Source: Gemmatimonadota bacterium
GTDB lineage: Bacteria > Gemmatimonadota > Gemmatimonadetes > Longimicrobiales > RSA9
Reading direction: 5' to 3'
DNA length: 52,187 nt
Assembly: GCA_017881445.1 (NCBI GenBank)
Contig: JADGQX010000006.1
Coordinates: 1 to 52,187, forward strand
A model generated the notes under the pieces. The model ran no database searches. It was not told the origin of the DNA and saw only the letters and a list, made by a program, of their open reading frames with translations. The position numbers and the translations under genes are program-made. Shown piece after piece: positions 17,798-30,039 of the stretch. Positions within the stretch are counted from its first letter, which is position 1; every line of letters starts with the position of its first letter.

Positions 17798-18937
17798 ATG
17801 AGCTTTGCGGTGGCTGAGGAGCTGGTGGTGCAGCCGACGGACCCACGCCTGCATCCCATTGCGGAAAAGGTGCTGGGGGGCGAGCGGCTGACGAAGGAGG
17901 ACGGGGTCGCGCTCTTCGAGACGCACGACCTGCTGGCGGTGGGGGCCATGGCGGACCGGGTGAACCGGAAGAAGAACGGGGACCGGGTCTTCATCGTGGC
18001 GAACCAGCACATCAACCCGACCAACGTCTGCATCCTGCGCAATACCTGCGTGTTCTGCTCCTATGCGCGCACGCCCAAGGAGGAGGGGGCGTACACGATG
18101 TCGGTGGCGGAGGCGGTGGCGGAGGGGGACGTCATCAAGGACACGCCCATCCGGGAGTTCCACATCGTGGGCGGTCTGCACCCGAAGCTGAAGGTGGCGT
18201 ATTACGCGGACATGATCCGGGGGCTGAAGGAGCGGCACCCGGGGGTGGAGATCAAGGCGCTGACGGCGGTGGAGATCGCGAACCTGGCGCGGGTGGAGAA
18301 GACGAGCTACGCGGATGTGTTGCAGCGACTGAAGGAAGCGGGGCTGGACACCATGCCGGGCGGGGGCGCGGAGGTCTTTTCGGGGGAGGTGCGGGCGACC
18401 ATCGCGGAGCGGAAGCTGGTGGCGGACGAGTGGCTGGAAGTGCACCGCGTCGCCCACGGGCTGGGGATCCGCACGAACTGCACGATGCTCTACGGACACG
18501 TGGAGACCTACGCGGACCGCATGGACCACCTGGCCATGCTGCGGGAGCTGCAGGACGAGACGGAGGGCTTCCTGACGTACATCCCGCTGGCGTACCACCC
18601 GGACAACAACGAGCTGGGGGAGCGGCTGGGCCGGCAGGGGACGGCGACGACGGGGGTGGACGACCTGAAGAACCTGGCGGTGGGGCGACTGTTCCTGGAC
18701 AACTTCGACCACATCAAGACCCACTGGATCATGAACACGCCCAAGGTGAGCCAGATCGCGCTGCACTTCGGGGTGGACGACCTGGAGGGGACGGTGGTGC
18801 GGGAGAAGATCTACCACGAGGCCGGCGCCCACACGCCGCAGGGCCTCACGTTCCAGGAGATCATCCGTATCGTGAAGGATGCGGGCAAGCGGCCGGTGGA
18901 GCGGGATGCACACTACCGCGAGTTGCGCGCGTGGTGA
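17798..18937 (+). CDS. mqnE: Aminofutalosine synthase (radical SAM)
   Basis: A 379-residue radical-SAM enzyme of the futalosine menaquinone pathway; it joins SAM to 3-enolpyruvylbenzoate to give aminofutalosine. Family stretches are HINPTNVC, EFHIVGGLHPKLKVAYYADM, IKALTAVEI, LKEAGLDTMPGGGAEVFSGE, TNCTMLYGHVET and IPLAYHPDNNEL. The cluster cysteines are C78, C84 and C87 (CILRNTCVFC), a CX5CX2C spacing, not the usual CX3CX2C. The ATG at 17798 (MSFAVAEEL) is chosen over 17786 because GGGATGG lies just upstream of it. mqnC follows 17 nt downstream. Confidence 0.9.
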   Translation: MSFAVAEELVVQPTDPRLHPIAEKVLGGERLTKEDGVALFETHDLLAVGAMADRVNRKKNGDRVFIVANQHINPTNVCILRNTCVFCSYARTPKEEGAYTMSVAEAVAEGDVIKDTPIREFHIVGGLHPKLKVAYYADMIRGLKERHPGVEIKALTAVEIANLARVEKTSYADVLQRLKEAGLDTMPGGGAEVFSGEVRATIAERKLVADEWLEVHRVAHGLGIRTNCTMLYGHVETYADRMDHLAMLRELQDETEGFLTYIPLAYHPDNNELGERLGRQGTATTGVDDLKNLAVGRLFLDNFDHIKTHWIMNTPKVSQIALHFGVDDLEGTVVREKIYHEAGAHTPQGLTFQEIIRIVKDAGKRPVERDAHYRELRAW

Positions 18938-18954
18938 ACGGGAAGGGAAGTGGC

Positions 18955-20199
18955 ATGACGCGGATCGCCCCCGAGCAGCGCGCGCTGCCGATCCTCTCCA
19001 GCGTGTCGCCGCGGCTGCGGGACCCGACGCCGGAGGGTTCCATGGGGCTCGGCAAGCCGCTGGCGCAGCCGGTCTACGTGCCGCCGGCGCTGGAGACGCG
19101 CCCGCACTCGGACGAGATCGCGCACTGGCTGCAGACGCTGGAGGCGACGCCGTTCCTTGAGCTGGCCGGGCGCGCGGACGCGCTGCGTCGCCAGAAGCAC
19201 CCGGAGGGCGTGGTCAGCTACATCGTGGACCGGAACATCAACTACACCAACACCTGCATCACGGACTGCAAGTTCTGCGCGTTCTACCGCCGGCCCAAGG
19301 ACGAGGAGGGGTACGTCCTGAGCTACGCGGAGATCGGCGCCAAGATCGACGAGACCAGGGCGCTGGGCGGCGTGCAGATCCTGATGCAGGGCGGGCACAA
19401 CCCCTACCTGTCCTTCGACTGGTACCTGGGTCTGCTGCGCTACATCAAGGAGCGTCACCCGATCCACGTGCACGGGTTCAGCGCCTCCGAAGTAGAGCTG
19501 ATGACGAAGGTGACGAAGCTGCCGCTGAACGAGGTGCTGCGGCAGCTGAAGGAAGCGGGGCTGGACTCGATCCCGGGCGCCGGTGCCGAGATCCTGGTGG
19601 ATGCGGTCCGGGATTTCATCGCGCCCAAGAAGATCGATTCCAGCCGCTGGCTGGAGATCCACGAGGCGGCGCACGAGCAGGGACTGCACACCACCGCCAC
19701 CATGATGTACGGCGTGGGCGAGGTCTGGGCGGACCGGATCGAGCACCTGGTGCGGCTGCGGGCATCGCAGGAGCGCAGCCTGCGGCGGGGGAAGGGCCAC
19801 TATACGGCGTTCATCGCCTGGTCGTTCCAGCCGACGCACACGGAGATGCAGGACTGGGCGCTGCCCCACGGCACGGGCATGGACTACCTGCGGACCACGG
19901 CGCTGTCCCGCCTGGTGCTGGACAACTTCGACAACATCCAGGTGTCGTACGTGACGCAGGGGCCGAAGATGGCCCAGCTGGCGCTGCGCATGGGCGCCAA
20001 CGACTTCGGCTCGCTCATGCTGGAGGAGAACGTGGTCAGCGCGACGGGCATCGACTTCATCATGCCCGAGGCGGAGATCCGGCGCATCATCCAGGATGCC
20101 GGCTTCGCGCCCCAGCGTCGCTACCAGGACTACACGCCCTGGTCCGAGAGCGACGCCGGCTGCCCGTGCTGCTCCTGGCGTGGCCGGGCCGCGGCCTGA
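18955..20199 (+). CDS. mqnC: Cyclic dehypoxanthinylfutalosine synthase (radical SAM)
   Basis: A 414-residue radical-SAM enzyme that cyclises dehypoxanthine futalosine, a later step of the same menaquinone pathway. The cluster motif is C101, C105 and C108 (CITDCKFCAF), followed by RRPKDEEGYVLS, GVQILMQGGHNPYLSFDWY, HVHGFSASEV, LKEAGLDSIPGAGAEIL and a C-terminal GIDFIMPEAEIRRII. A GGAAGGGAAG ribosome-binding site precedes the ATG. The protein has about 40 extra N-terminal residues compared with typical MqnC and an unusual ending, ESDAGCPCCSWRGRAAA. MqnA, MqnB and MqnD are not in the window. Confidence 0.92.
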   Translation: MTRIAPEQRALPILSSVSPRLRDPTPEGSMGLGKPLAQPVYVPPALETRPHSDEIAHWLQTLEATPFLELAGRADALRRQKHPEGVVSYIVDRNINYTNTCITDCKFCAFYRRPKDEEGYVLSYAEIGAKIDETRALGGVQILMQGGHNPYLSFDWYLGLLRYIKERHPIHVHGFSASEVELMTKVTKLPLNEVLRQLKEAGLDSIPGAGAEILVDAVRDFIAPKKIDSSRWLEIHEAAHEQGLHTTATMMYGVGEVWADRIEHLVRLRASQERSLRRGKGHYTAFIAWSFQPTHTEMQDWALPHGTGMDYLRTTALSRLVLDNFDNIQVSYVTQGPKMAQLALRMGANDFGSLMLEENVVSATGIDFIMPEAEIRRIIQDAGFAPQRRYQDYTPWSESDAGCPCCSWRGRAAA

Positions 20200-20322
20200 C
20201 TCCTGTGCTGCGGACCCGAATCTCCCACCGCCGAGAGCGCCCGGGGTCGCCGAGGACGGCAGCGCCGAGGAATCACGGGACCACGGAAGCCGCACGTGGC
20301 AGTCCAATGAATGAAATAGTCT

Positions 20323-20380
20323 GTTCTCTGCGTGGTGTTCCTCAGCGTCCTCCGTGTCCTCTGTGGTGAATGTGGTGAAT
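20323..20380 (+). repeat. Partial copy of the CACAGAGG-type intergenic repeat
   Basis: It contains GTCCTCCGTGTCCTCTGTGG followed by TGAATGTGGTGAAT, matching the right arm type of the element at 36819-36946. A clear opposing arm is not seen, so this is a half copy or a decayed one. It lies in the 225-nt gap between mqnC and ispF. Confidence 0.6.
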
Positions 20381-20424
20381 GAGGTTTCGGTGACGACGAA
20401 CCACGGGGCGCCCTCGCGATTTCC

Positions 20425-20904
20425 ATGAGAATCGGCATAGGCTACGACTCGCACCGCTTTGCCTCCGGGCGCCGCCTCGTGCTGGCCGGCGTGGAGGTGC
20501 CCCACACTCTGGGGCTGGCCGGGCACTCCGACGCCGACGTCGTCGCCCACGCGGTCACGGACGCGGTACTGGGCGCCGCGGCGCTGGGCGACATCGGCCA
20601 GCATTTCCCACCCTCGGATCCGCACTGGCAGGATGCCGACTCCCTGGAGCTGCTCCGGCGGGCCGTGGAGCTGGCGGCGGCGGCGGGGTACCGCGTCGGC
20701 AACGTGGACGTGACGCTGGTCGCCGAGGCGCCGCGCGTGGGGCCGCACATCCCGGCCATGCGCGAGAAGCTGGGGCTGACGCTCGGCACCGGGCCCGCCG
20801 GTGTCTCGATCAAGGGGAAGACGAACGAGGGCATGGGCTGGATCGGGCGGGGCGAGGGGATCGCGGCCGTCGCGGTGGCGCTGCTGCGCTCCAACGGCCC
20901 CTGA
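20425..20904 (+). CDS. ispF: 2-C-methyl-D-erythritol 2,4-cyclodiphosphate synthase
   Basis: A 159-residue trimeric enzyme of the MEP isoprenoid pathway. The zinc ligands D8, H10 and H42 are present in GYDSHRF and GHSDADVVAHAVTDAVLGAA. Other signatures are GDIGQHFPPSD, NVDVTLVAEAPRVGPHIPAM and GVSIKGKTNEGMGWIGRGEG. No strong ribosome-binding site is visible before the ATG. The isoprenoids it supplies are used for menaquinone side chains, which fits the mqn genes just upstream. Confidence 0.96.
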   Translation: MRIGIGYDSHRFASGRRLVLAGVEVPHTLGLAGHSDADVVAHAVTDAVLGAAALGDIGQHFPPSDPHWQDADSLELLRRAVELAAAAGYRVGNVDVTLVAEAPRVGPHIPAMREKLGLTLGTGPAGVSIKGKTNEGMGWIGRGEGIAAVAVALLRSNGP

Positions 20905-20922
20905 GCCGCCGGCCGCGAGCGC

Positions 20923-21531
20923 ATGGACGCGATCCTGCGGGCCCTGGCCGACCTGCCACCGCTCCTGACCTACGTCGTGCTGGGGCTGGGCGCGGCGGCG
21001 GAGAACCTGGTGCCGCCGGTGCCCGCGGATACCGTGGTGCTGTTCGGCGCCTTCCTGGCCGCCCAGGGCCGGGCGCGGCCGCTGCTGGTCTGGCTGTGCA
21101 CCTGGCTGCCCAACGCGGCCTCCGCCATGGGCGTCTACTGGCTCTCCCGGCACTACGGCCGCGCCTTCTTCGATACGCGCATCGGCCGGCTCTTGCTGCA
21201 TCCGCGTCAGCTCGAGGGAGTGCACCGCTTCTACGATCGGTGGGGCACGCCCGCCATCTTCTTCAGCCGGTTCCTGCCCGGGTTCCGCGCCGTGGTGCCG
21301 GTGTTCGCCGGCACGGCCCACGTGGGGGCGCTGCGCACGGGCCTGCCCGTGCTGGTCGCCTCGGGCCTCTGGTACGGCCTGCTGGTCTACCTGGGCACGG
21401 TGGCCGGGGAGAACTGGCCCACGCTGGAGCACGCCTTCTCGCACTATTCGCGGGCGCTGCTCTGGATCGCGCTGCCGCTCGCCGCCGCGCTGCTGGTCTG
21501 GTGGTGGCGCACCCGGCGCCACAGGGGCTGA
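20923..21531 (+). CDS. DedA family membrane protein
   Basis: A 202-residue inner-membrane protein with about five hydrophobic segments. It has the DedA/SNARE-associated signature: an N-terminal re-entrant region (ENLVPPVPADTVVLFGAFLA), the RFLPGFRAVVPVFAG motif, and a C-terminal helix pair. Members recycle polyprenyl phosphate or phospholipid carriers across the membrane. It lies between ispF and xerC/D with an 18-nt gap upstream; co-transcription is likely. The individual substrate cannot be told from the sequence. Confidence 0.88.
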   Translation: MDAILRALADLPPLLTYVVLGLGAAAENLVPPVPADTVVLFGAFLAAQGRARPLLVWLCTWLPNAASAMGVYWLSRHYGRAFFDTRIGRLLLHPRQLEGVHRFYDRWGTPAIFFSRFLPGFRAVVPVFAGTAHVGALRTGLPVLVASGLWYGLLVYLGTVAGENWPTLEHAFSHYSRALLWIALPLAAALLVWWWRTRRHRG

Positions 21532-21533
21532 GC

Positions 21534-22418
21534 GTGTTTCACCTCGACGCCTTCATCGACCACCTCACCGTCGAGAGAGGGCTCTCGCCCCGCACGCTGG
21601 ACGCATACGGCCGCGATGTCGGCCGGCTGGTGGACTTCCTCCGCTCCCGGGGCGTGAAGCGGCCGGGCGAGGCGAGCGCGCTGGACCTGCGCGAATTCGT
21701 CTACCATCTGAAGGACCAGGGACTGCAGCCGACGTCGATCCGCAGGGCCATCTCCGCGTCCCGCACCTACTTTGCCTTTCTGCTCGCCGAGGGCGCCGTG
21801 GTCAGCGACCCCAGCGACCGGCTGGAGCTGCCCCGGACCTGGCGCCGGCTGCCGGACGTGCTCTCGCGCGAGGACATGGTGCGGCTGCTGGAGGCCCCCG
21901 ACGTGGCCGACCGCCTCTACTGGCGCGACAAGGCCGTGCTGGAGTTCGCCTATGCCACGGGCGTGCGCGTGAGCGAGCTCACCTCCATTCGCATCCGCGA
22001 CCTGGCCCTGGAGGACGGCTTCGCCTCCGTCTTCGGCAAGGGCTCCAAGGAGCGACTGGTGCCGGTGGGGCGGAGCGCCGTGCGCGCCGTCGATCTCTAC
22101 CTGCGCGAGCTGCGCCCGAAGCTCGACCGCGGCGGCGGCGAGGGCGCCGTCTTCCTGAGCGGGCAGGGGCGACCGCTCAGTCGCATGGGCGTCTGGAAGA
22201 TCCTGCGCAAGCATGTGGAGCGTGCCGGCATCGCCAAGCGGGTCAAGCCGCACACGCTCCGCCACACCTTCGCCACCCACCTGCTGGAGGGGGGCGCGGA
22301 CCTGGCCGCCGTGCAGGAGATGCTGGGCCACGCCGACATCGCCACCACGCAGATCTACACCCACGTGGACCGCGAGTACCTGCGGGAGGTCCACAAGCAG
22401 TTCCATCCCAGGGCATAA
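21534..22418 (+). CDS. xerD: Site-specific tyrosine recombinase, XerC/XerD family
   Basis: A 294-residue recombinase that resolves chromosome dimers at dif. The SAM-like N-terminal domain covers residues 1-90, and the catalytic domain carries R145 (TGVRVSEL), K172 (GKGSKERLVP), H240 and R243 (HTLRHTFATHLL), H266 (LGHADIATTQIYTHV) and the nucleophile Y275. Length and the short C-terminus match XerD. The GTG at 21534 is 2 nt after the DedA stop and gives the normal N-terminus. No integrase-style extension or attachment site is seen, so a housekeeping role is likely. XerC cannot be excluded. Confidence 0.9.
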   Translation: MFHLDAFIDHLTVERGLSPRTLDAYGRDVGRLVDFLRSRGVKRPGEASALDLREFVYHLKDQGLQPTSIRRAISASRTYFAFLLAEGAVVSDPSDRLELPRTWRRLPDVLSREDMVRLLEAPDVADRLYWRDKAVLEFAYATGVRVSELTSIRIRDLALEDGFASVFGKGSKERLVPVGRSAVRAVDLYLRELRPKLDRGGGEGAVFLSGQGRPLSRMGVWKILRKHVERAGIAKRVKPHTLRHTFATHLLEGGADLAAVQEMLGHADIATTQIYTHVDREYLREVHKQFHPRA

Positions 22419-22466
22419 CGAGGAGAGCGTAGCGGCCGGCCGGCCGCGGTTACGGGCTCCGGCCGT

Positions 22467-22493
22467 GCCCGGCGATCCGCTCGGTCGCCGGGC
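22467..22493. terminator. Hairpin between convergent xerD and the HAF lipoprotein
   Basis: GCCCGGCGA (22467-22475) pairs perfectly with TCGCCGGGC (22485-22493), loop 9 nt. It lies between two converging genes and could stop both transcripts. There is no T-run. Confidence 0.5.
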
Positions 22494-22526
22494 CCGGCCT
22501 TGCCAGCGTGTGGCTGGCAGCTCGGG

Positions 22527-23636
22527 TCAGGGGAAGTAGATGACGGCGTGGCGGACGCCGGCCGCGTCCGCCGCCTGGGCCGCGACGACGCCGCGGGCAT
22601 TCACGCCGCCCGCCTGTGACCAGGTTCCGCCGAGTCCGGGCATCTCGATCATGCCGCCGGCGAGCGTCCAGCGGAACGAGCGTCGCTCGCCGAGGGCGTT
22701 CTCGGCCCAGCCGTAGACGTCATGGTGCACCCCCACGGCCCAGGCGATGCTGTTGCGGCCGCCGAGCGTGCCGAGGTCGATGATCCCGGTGTCCTCGCTC
22801 CAGAAGAACGCATGCGTTGCCAGCCTGCCGGCCAGGCCGGCGTTGCCTGGGGGCCCAGGCGACACGAACGGCTCCAGCTCCGAGTGGCCGACGACGTCGC
22901 CCAGGGCGTTCATGGCGAGCGCGAACGCACTGCCTCCGAGCGAGGGCAGCAACGTCATTCCGCGCTTCGGGTCCCACAGGAAGGCGCGTCTGTCGCAGCA
23001 TCTGACGGTACGGTCCGTCCAGCCGATGACGCGGCCCCGGTTGTCGATGGCCGTGGCGCCCGAGCGTAGGCCCGGACCGAGCGAGGGTATCTCCGCCAGC
23101 CCATCCCGCCGGGACCAGACGAACGCCGTCTGGGTCGAGCCCGGGGCCAGCGCGCTGCGGCTGCCGACCACGGCGCCCGCCTCGTTGATGCCCCATGCCT
23201 GGGACGAGTGCGCCGCATCGTCGAGGTTCTCGAACCCGCCCTTCGCGGTCAGCAGCACGGCTCGAGTGACGTTCGGCGTAGACGTCGGGACCCAACCCGT
23301 CAGGTCCCCACGGTTGTTCTCCCGGAGCACCTCGAACAGCTGGCCCCCGAAGTCGCCGAGGTCACGCATGCCGTCGTGGGCGTCCCAGGCGAAAGAGCGC
23401 TGGGCGGCGCCGCCGCCGTACCGCCCGACGACCGTGCCCGGATCGTTGATCTCGAACGCCTGCGCCTGGTCGGCGCCGAACGTGCCCACATCCAGGATGC
23501 TGTAGGCGACCTCGCCGCCGGCGGCGGCTGCCAGCGCGCTCGCCCGATTCGGAGCGACCGCCCGGTCCTCTGCGCCGCAGGCCGCGAGCGCGGCCGTGAG
23601 CGCCAACATCCCCAGCTGCAACGCAACCCGTCTCAT
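22527..23636 (-). CDS. HAF-repeat exported lipoprotein
   Basis: A 369-residue protein. A lipoprotein signal ends in LAAC with the lipidated cysteine at residue 20. The rest is about six to seven HAF-type repeats of roughly 45-50 residues, each like FxWd...GmxdLGxxGG...A..IN..G.VVG (for example [19 protein letters not shown] and [20 protein letters not shown]). Such repeats form beta-propeller-like surface proteins of unknown function. The ATG at 23636 has a GGAGGTGCC ribosome-binding site directly before it. Attachment is to the inner or outer membrane; nothing here identifies a partner. Confidence 0.85.
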   Translation of the reverse strand: MRRVALQLGMLALTAALAACGAEDRAVAPNRASALAAAAGGEVAYSILDVGTFGADQAQAFEINDPGTVVGRYGGGAAQRSFAWDAHDGMRDLGDFGGQLFEVLRENNRGDLTGWVPTSTPNVTRAVLLTAKGGFENLDDAAHSSQAWGINEAGAVVGSRSALAPGSTQTAFVWSRRDGLAEIPSLGPGLRSGATAIDNRGRVIGWTDRTVRCCDRRAFLWDPKRGMTLLPSLGGSAFALAMNALGDVVGHSELEPFVSPGPPGNAGLAGRLATHAFFWSEDTGIIDLGTLGGRNSIAWAVGVHHDVYGWAENALGERRSFRWTLAGGMIEMPGLGGTWSQAGGVNARGVVAAQAADAAGVRHAVIYFP

Positions 23637-23892
23637 GGCACCTCCGTCGGTGAAGGGATGCGCGACTGCACCGCGGCGGCCGGGCCGCCTCCGGCGACGG
23701 GCCGGCAGGCGCGGAATGGTCCAGGGCAATCCTGGCGAGGAGGCTCCCGCCGAGGCGCTTCACGCGCGGGCCGGGGTGCATGAGCACGGCGGCGGCGGCG
23801 CGGCCCGCGGACTTGTTCCCCCACGCCCGCGCCCGTACGTTCCGGCACGGTGCCAGGCGCTTGAGGCAGACTGCCACGGAAGGAAGCAAGTC

Positions 23893-24471
23893 GTGTTGCT
23901 GGTTATCGATAACTACGATTCCTTCACCTGGAATCTCGTCCAGTTCCTGGGCGAGCTGGGGGCTGACCCGGTGGTCCGCCGCAACGACGAGGTCACCCTC
24001 GACCAGATCGAGGCGATGCACCCGGAGCGGATCGTGATCTCCCCCGGGCCGTGCACGCCGGCGGAGGCGGGCGTGAGCGTGGACGTGGTGCGCCGTTTCG
24101 GCGCCGGCACGCCGCTGCTGGGCGTGTGCCTGGGGCACCAGTCGATCGGCGAGGCGTACGGGGCGCGGGTCGTGCGTGCACGCCGGGTCATGCACGGGAA
24201 GGTTTCGCCGGTGCGGCACACCGGCGTGGGCCTCTTCGAGGGGCTGCCGACACCGCTGGCGGTGACGCGCTACCATTCCCTTGTGATCGAGCCGGGGTCG
24301 CTCCCCGATGACCTGGAGGCGGTGGCGTGGACGGACGAGGCGGGGTGGGAGGACGAGATCCAGGCGGTGCGCCATCGGCAGCACCCGGTGTGGGGCGTGC
24401 AGTTCCACCCGGAGTCGATTGCCAGCGAGGGCGGCAAGGCGCTGCTGGCCAACTTCCTGGCGACCGGCTGA
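23893..24471 (+). CDS. pabA: Glutamine amidotransferase of anthranilate/aminodeoxychorismate synthase
   Basis: A 192-residue class-I glutamine amidotransferase that hands ammonia to TrpE or PabB. It begins [20 protein letters not shown] and has the triad C79 ([14 protein letters not shown]), H172 and E174 ([14 protein letters not shown]). A GGAAGG ribosome-binding site lies upstream of the GTG at 23893. No trpE, pabB or trpD is beside it, so whether it serves tryptophan, folate or both cannot be decided. The following gene begins 2 nt after its stop. Confidence 0.93.
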   Translation: MLLVIDNYDSFTWNLVQFLGELGADPVVRRNDEVTLDQIEAMHPERIVISPGPCTPAEAGVSVDVVRRFGAGTPLLGVCLGHQSIGEAYGARVVRARRVMHGKVSPVRHTGVGLFEGLPTPLAVTRYHSLVIEPGSLPDDLEAVAWTDEAGWEDEIQAVRHRQHPVWGVQFHPESIASEGGKALLANFLATG

Positions 24472-24473
24472 CG

Positions 24474-26102
24474 GTGTACCCGGTCACGCGCCTGCGGGCG
24501 GGGCTCTCCCGCGGCCGCTCCCTTCGCGGCGTGCGGCAGGCCGGTCGGGGCCGGCCCTTTCCCCGCGCCCGCGTCCTCGTCCGTGCGGCCGCCCTGGCGG
24601 CGCTGGTGCTGGCCGCCGCGCTGCCCGCGCGCGCGCAGCAGGTGACGTTCTCGGGGCGCGCGGACCCGGAGCTGGACCGGCACATCGCCGCGCTGCTGCG
24701 CTCGGACCGCTACACCCTGCTGGCGCGGGACACCACCATCCGCGCCGGCGACACGCTGCGCGGCCCGGTCCTGGCCCCGGGAATCAAGCTCCGGCTCGAT
24801 GGCACGGTGCAGGGGGAGCTGATCGGCGTCGCCTCGGACCTCTTCCTCCATCCCACGGCGGTGGTCACGGGGGAGGTGGTCAACGCCGGCGGCGGGCTCT
24901 ACCCCGCGACGCGAGCACAGCTCGGCGGCACCGTGGACCGGCCGCTGGCGCGCTATACCGTCACGCGGGAAGGGCCGGCGATCCGCATCCGGGCCAGCGG
25001 TCTGGCCGGTCCCACCCTCGCGCTCGATCCCTTCAGCGGGATCCACCCGCCGCAGTACGACCGGGCCGATGTGCTCTGGTTGCAGGCGGGTGCGGGGCTC
25101 CGGCTGCCGGCGCCCGAGGCCCTCGACTCCGCGCGACTGCACCTGGTAGGCGGCTACCGAACGGGCGCGCCCGGCGCCACGTACACGGCTGACCTGCAGC
25201 TTCACCGAGGCCGGTACACGCTCCTCTTCGGGGGCGAGCGGCTCACCGCCACGCAGGATCTCTGGATCCGTGGCGACCTGGCCAATACGCTGGCGTTCCT
25301 CGCCTCCGGGTCGGACTACCGCGACTATTACGATGTGCGGCGGTTCTTCGGCTTCGTCGCCCGGGACTTCGATGCCGGGCGCTGGGGCGGGCACCTGGCG
25401 CTGCGCGCGGGCCGGGAGCAGGACCTCTCGCTGCGGGCCCACGACCCCTGGGCCCTGTTCCGGCCCGACTCGCTCCGGCCCAACCCCGGGGTCGCGGAGG
25501 GGGTCATCAGCTCCGCGGGCGCGGAGGTGGTCGTGGGCTGGACCGGCGCCAGCGCCAACTTCGTGGTGGGGGGCGAGCTGGAGGCCGCGGGCCGGACCCT
25601 GGGCGGGGACTTCGCCTTCGGTCGGTACCTGACCTGGGGGCGCGCCAACATCCAGGCGCTCTGGACTCACACGCTCACGGTCGAGTGGCACGTGCGCGGC
25701 CCGCTGCCCGGCACCGACTCGCTGCCGCGCCAGCGCTGGTCTCACGTCGGCGGCGGCGGCACCCTGCCCACCTTCCCGGTCCAGCGCTTCCCCGGCGACC
25801 GCCTCGCCTTCGTCTCGTCCGAGTACGTCATGCCCCTGCCCCGCGCCCTGGCCCTTCCGCAGCTGGGCCCCCCCAGGCTGGTCATCCTCCATGCCGCGGG
25901 CATGAGCTGGACCCGCGGCGGCAGTGCCACCCTCGAGCAGAACCTGGGCCTCGAGCTGCGCGTCATGGGGCTTTCGGTCAACGTCATGACCAATCCCGCT
26001 AACGCGCGCCACGACCTGCGTTTCGGCGGTGGGCTGGGCTTCAATACGGGGCGGGGCGCGGCGGCGCGACCCTACTTTGACACGCGCGCCGCGGAGCGTT
26101 AG
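24474..26102 (+). CDS. Exported protein: bactofilin-like segment plus probable beta-barrel region
   Basis: About 542 residues. A signal peptide is visible (hydrophobic core 37-50, cleavage after ARA at 54), but its N-terminal arm is unusually long, so the true start may be downstream of the GTG at 24474. Residues about 82-155 (DTLRGPVLAPGIKLRLDG, GELIGVASDLFLHPTAVVTG) look like the repeated beta-helix turns of polymer-forming bactofilins. Residues about 180-542 are rich in alternating strands with aromatic and arginine residues, ending LGFNTGRGAAARPYFDT, which suggests an outer-membrane beta-barrel. Family membership is unrecognised. It lies 2 nt after pabA but is unlikely to share its function. 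Confidence 0.65.
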   Translation: MYPVTRLRAGLSRGRSLRGVRQAGRGRPFPRARVLVRAAALAALVLAAALPARAQQVTFSGRADPELDRHIAALLRSDRYTLLARDTTIRAGDTLRGPVLAPGIKLRLDGTVQGELIGVASDLFLHPTAVVTGEVVNAGGGLYPATRAQLGGTVDRPLARYTVTREGPAIRIRASGLAGPTLALDPFSGIHPPQYDRADVLWLQAGAGLRLPAPEALDSARLHLVGGYRTGAPGATYTADLQLHRGRYTLLFGGERLTATQDLWIRGDLANTLAFLASGSDYRDYYDVRRFFGFVARDFDAGRWGGHLALRAGREQDLSLRAHDPWALFRPDSLRPNPGVAEGVISSAGAEVVVGWTGASANFVVGGELEAAGRTLGGDFAFGRYLTWGRANIQALWTHTLTVEWHVRGPLPGTDSLPRQRWSHVGGGGTLPTFPVQRFPGDRLAFVSSEYVMPLPRALALPQLGPPRLVILHAAGMSWTRGGSATLEQNLGLELRVMGLSVNVMTNPANARHDLRFGGGLGFNTGRGAAARPYFDTRAAER

Positions 26103-26149
26103 ACTCCGGGCAAGGAAATTGCAAGTAGGAGCTTGATTTCCCCATAAAC

Positions 26150-29436
<3,287 letters not shown>

Positions 29437-29444
<8 letters not shown>

Positions 29445-30039
29445 GATGATTCCGGGCGACGTCGCCCGCAGGATTCGCTGCGTTCTCCTCGACGTGGACG
29501 GCGTCCTCACGGACGGCGGCGTCTACGTGGGCGAGACCGACGACGGACGGGTCGTGGAGCTGAAGCGCTTCGACATCATCGACAACGTGGGCGTGCACAT
29601 GCTGAAGCAGGCGGGGATTCGAGTGGCCATCGTGAGCGGCCGCGTATCCCCCGCCACGCGGGTGCGGGCGGAAGAGCTCGGCATCGAATGCGAGCAGCAG
29701 GAAGGCGGCTTCAAGCTGCAGGCCGCGGCGGAGCTGGTCCGCAGGCACGGCCTGAGCTGGGAGGAGGTGGCGTTCCTGGGAGACGACATCCCGGACGTCG
29801 CCATCCTGTGTCGCGTGGGGCTGCCCGTGGTCGTGGCCAACGCCTCCGCTGAGGCCCGCGCCGTCGCCGCGTACCAGACGCGTCGCAGCGGAGGCCGGGG
29901 CGCGGTGCGGGAGCTGGCCGAAGTGCTCCTGCAGGCGAGCGGCGAATGGAACCGCCTGATGGAGGAGTACCTGGTGGAGCGCGATCCCGAGCGCGCCCCG
30001 GGCGGACCCGCGGCCCCGGCGAATGCAGCCGGTGCTTGA
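29437..30039 (+). CDS. kdsC: 3-deoxy-manno-octulosonate-8-phosphatase
   Basis: A 200-residue HAD-family phosphatase. The catalytic aspartates D19 and D21 lie in LLDVDGVLTDGGVYVG; later motifs are IVSGRVSPATRVRAEELGI, GFKLQAAAELV and VAFLGDDIPDVAILCRVGLP. GTG at 29437 is chosen because GGAGGT ends 5 nt before it; ATG at 29446 is the alternative. It overlaps kdsA by 8 nt and kdsD by 17 nt. The C-terminal 25 residues (a proline/alanine-rich tail) are longer than usual. Confidence 0.92.

Noticed and set aside
17791-17807. Possible sigma-54 promoter (TGGCAC...TTGC) at the mqnE start
   Set aside because: GG and GC are separated by 12 nt, not the required 10, and the site overlaps the start codon.
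18913-21522. An 869-codon minus-strand frame opposite mqnC, ispF and dedA
   Set aside because: It crosses three well-supported + strand genes and two intergenic gaps, with histidine- and arginine-rich composition typical of shadows.
21534-22418. Integrase of a mobile element
   Set aside because: The length and motifs match housekeeping XerC/XerD, it is coupled to the DedA gene, and there is no tRNA, attachment repeat or element cargo nearby.
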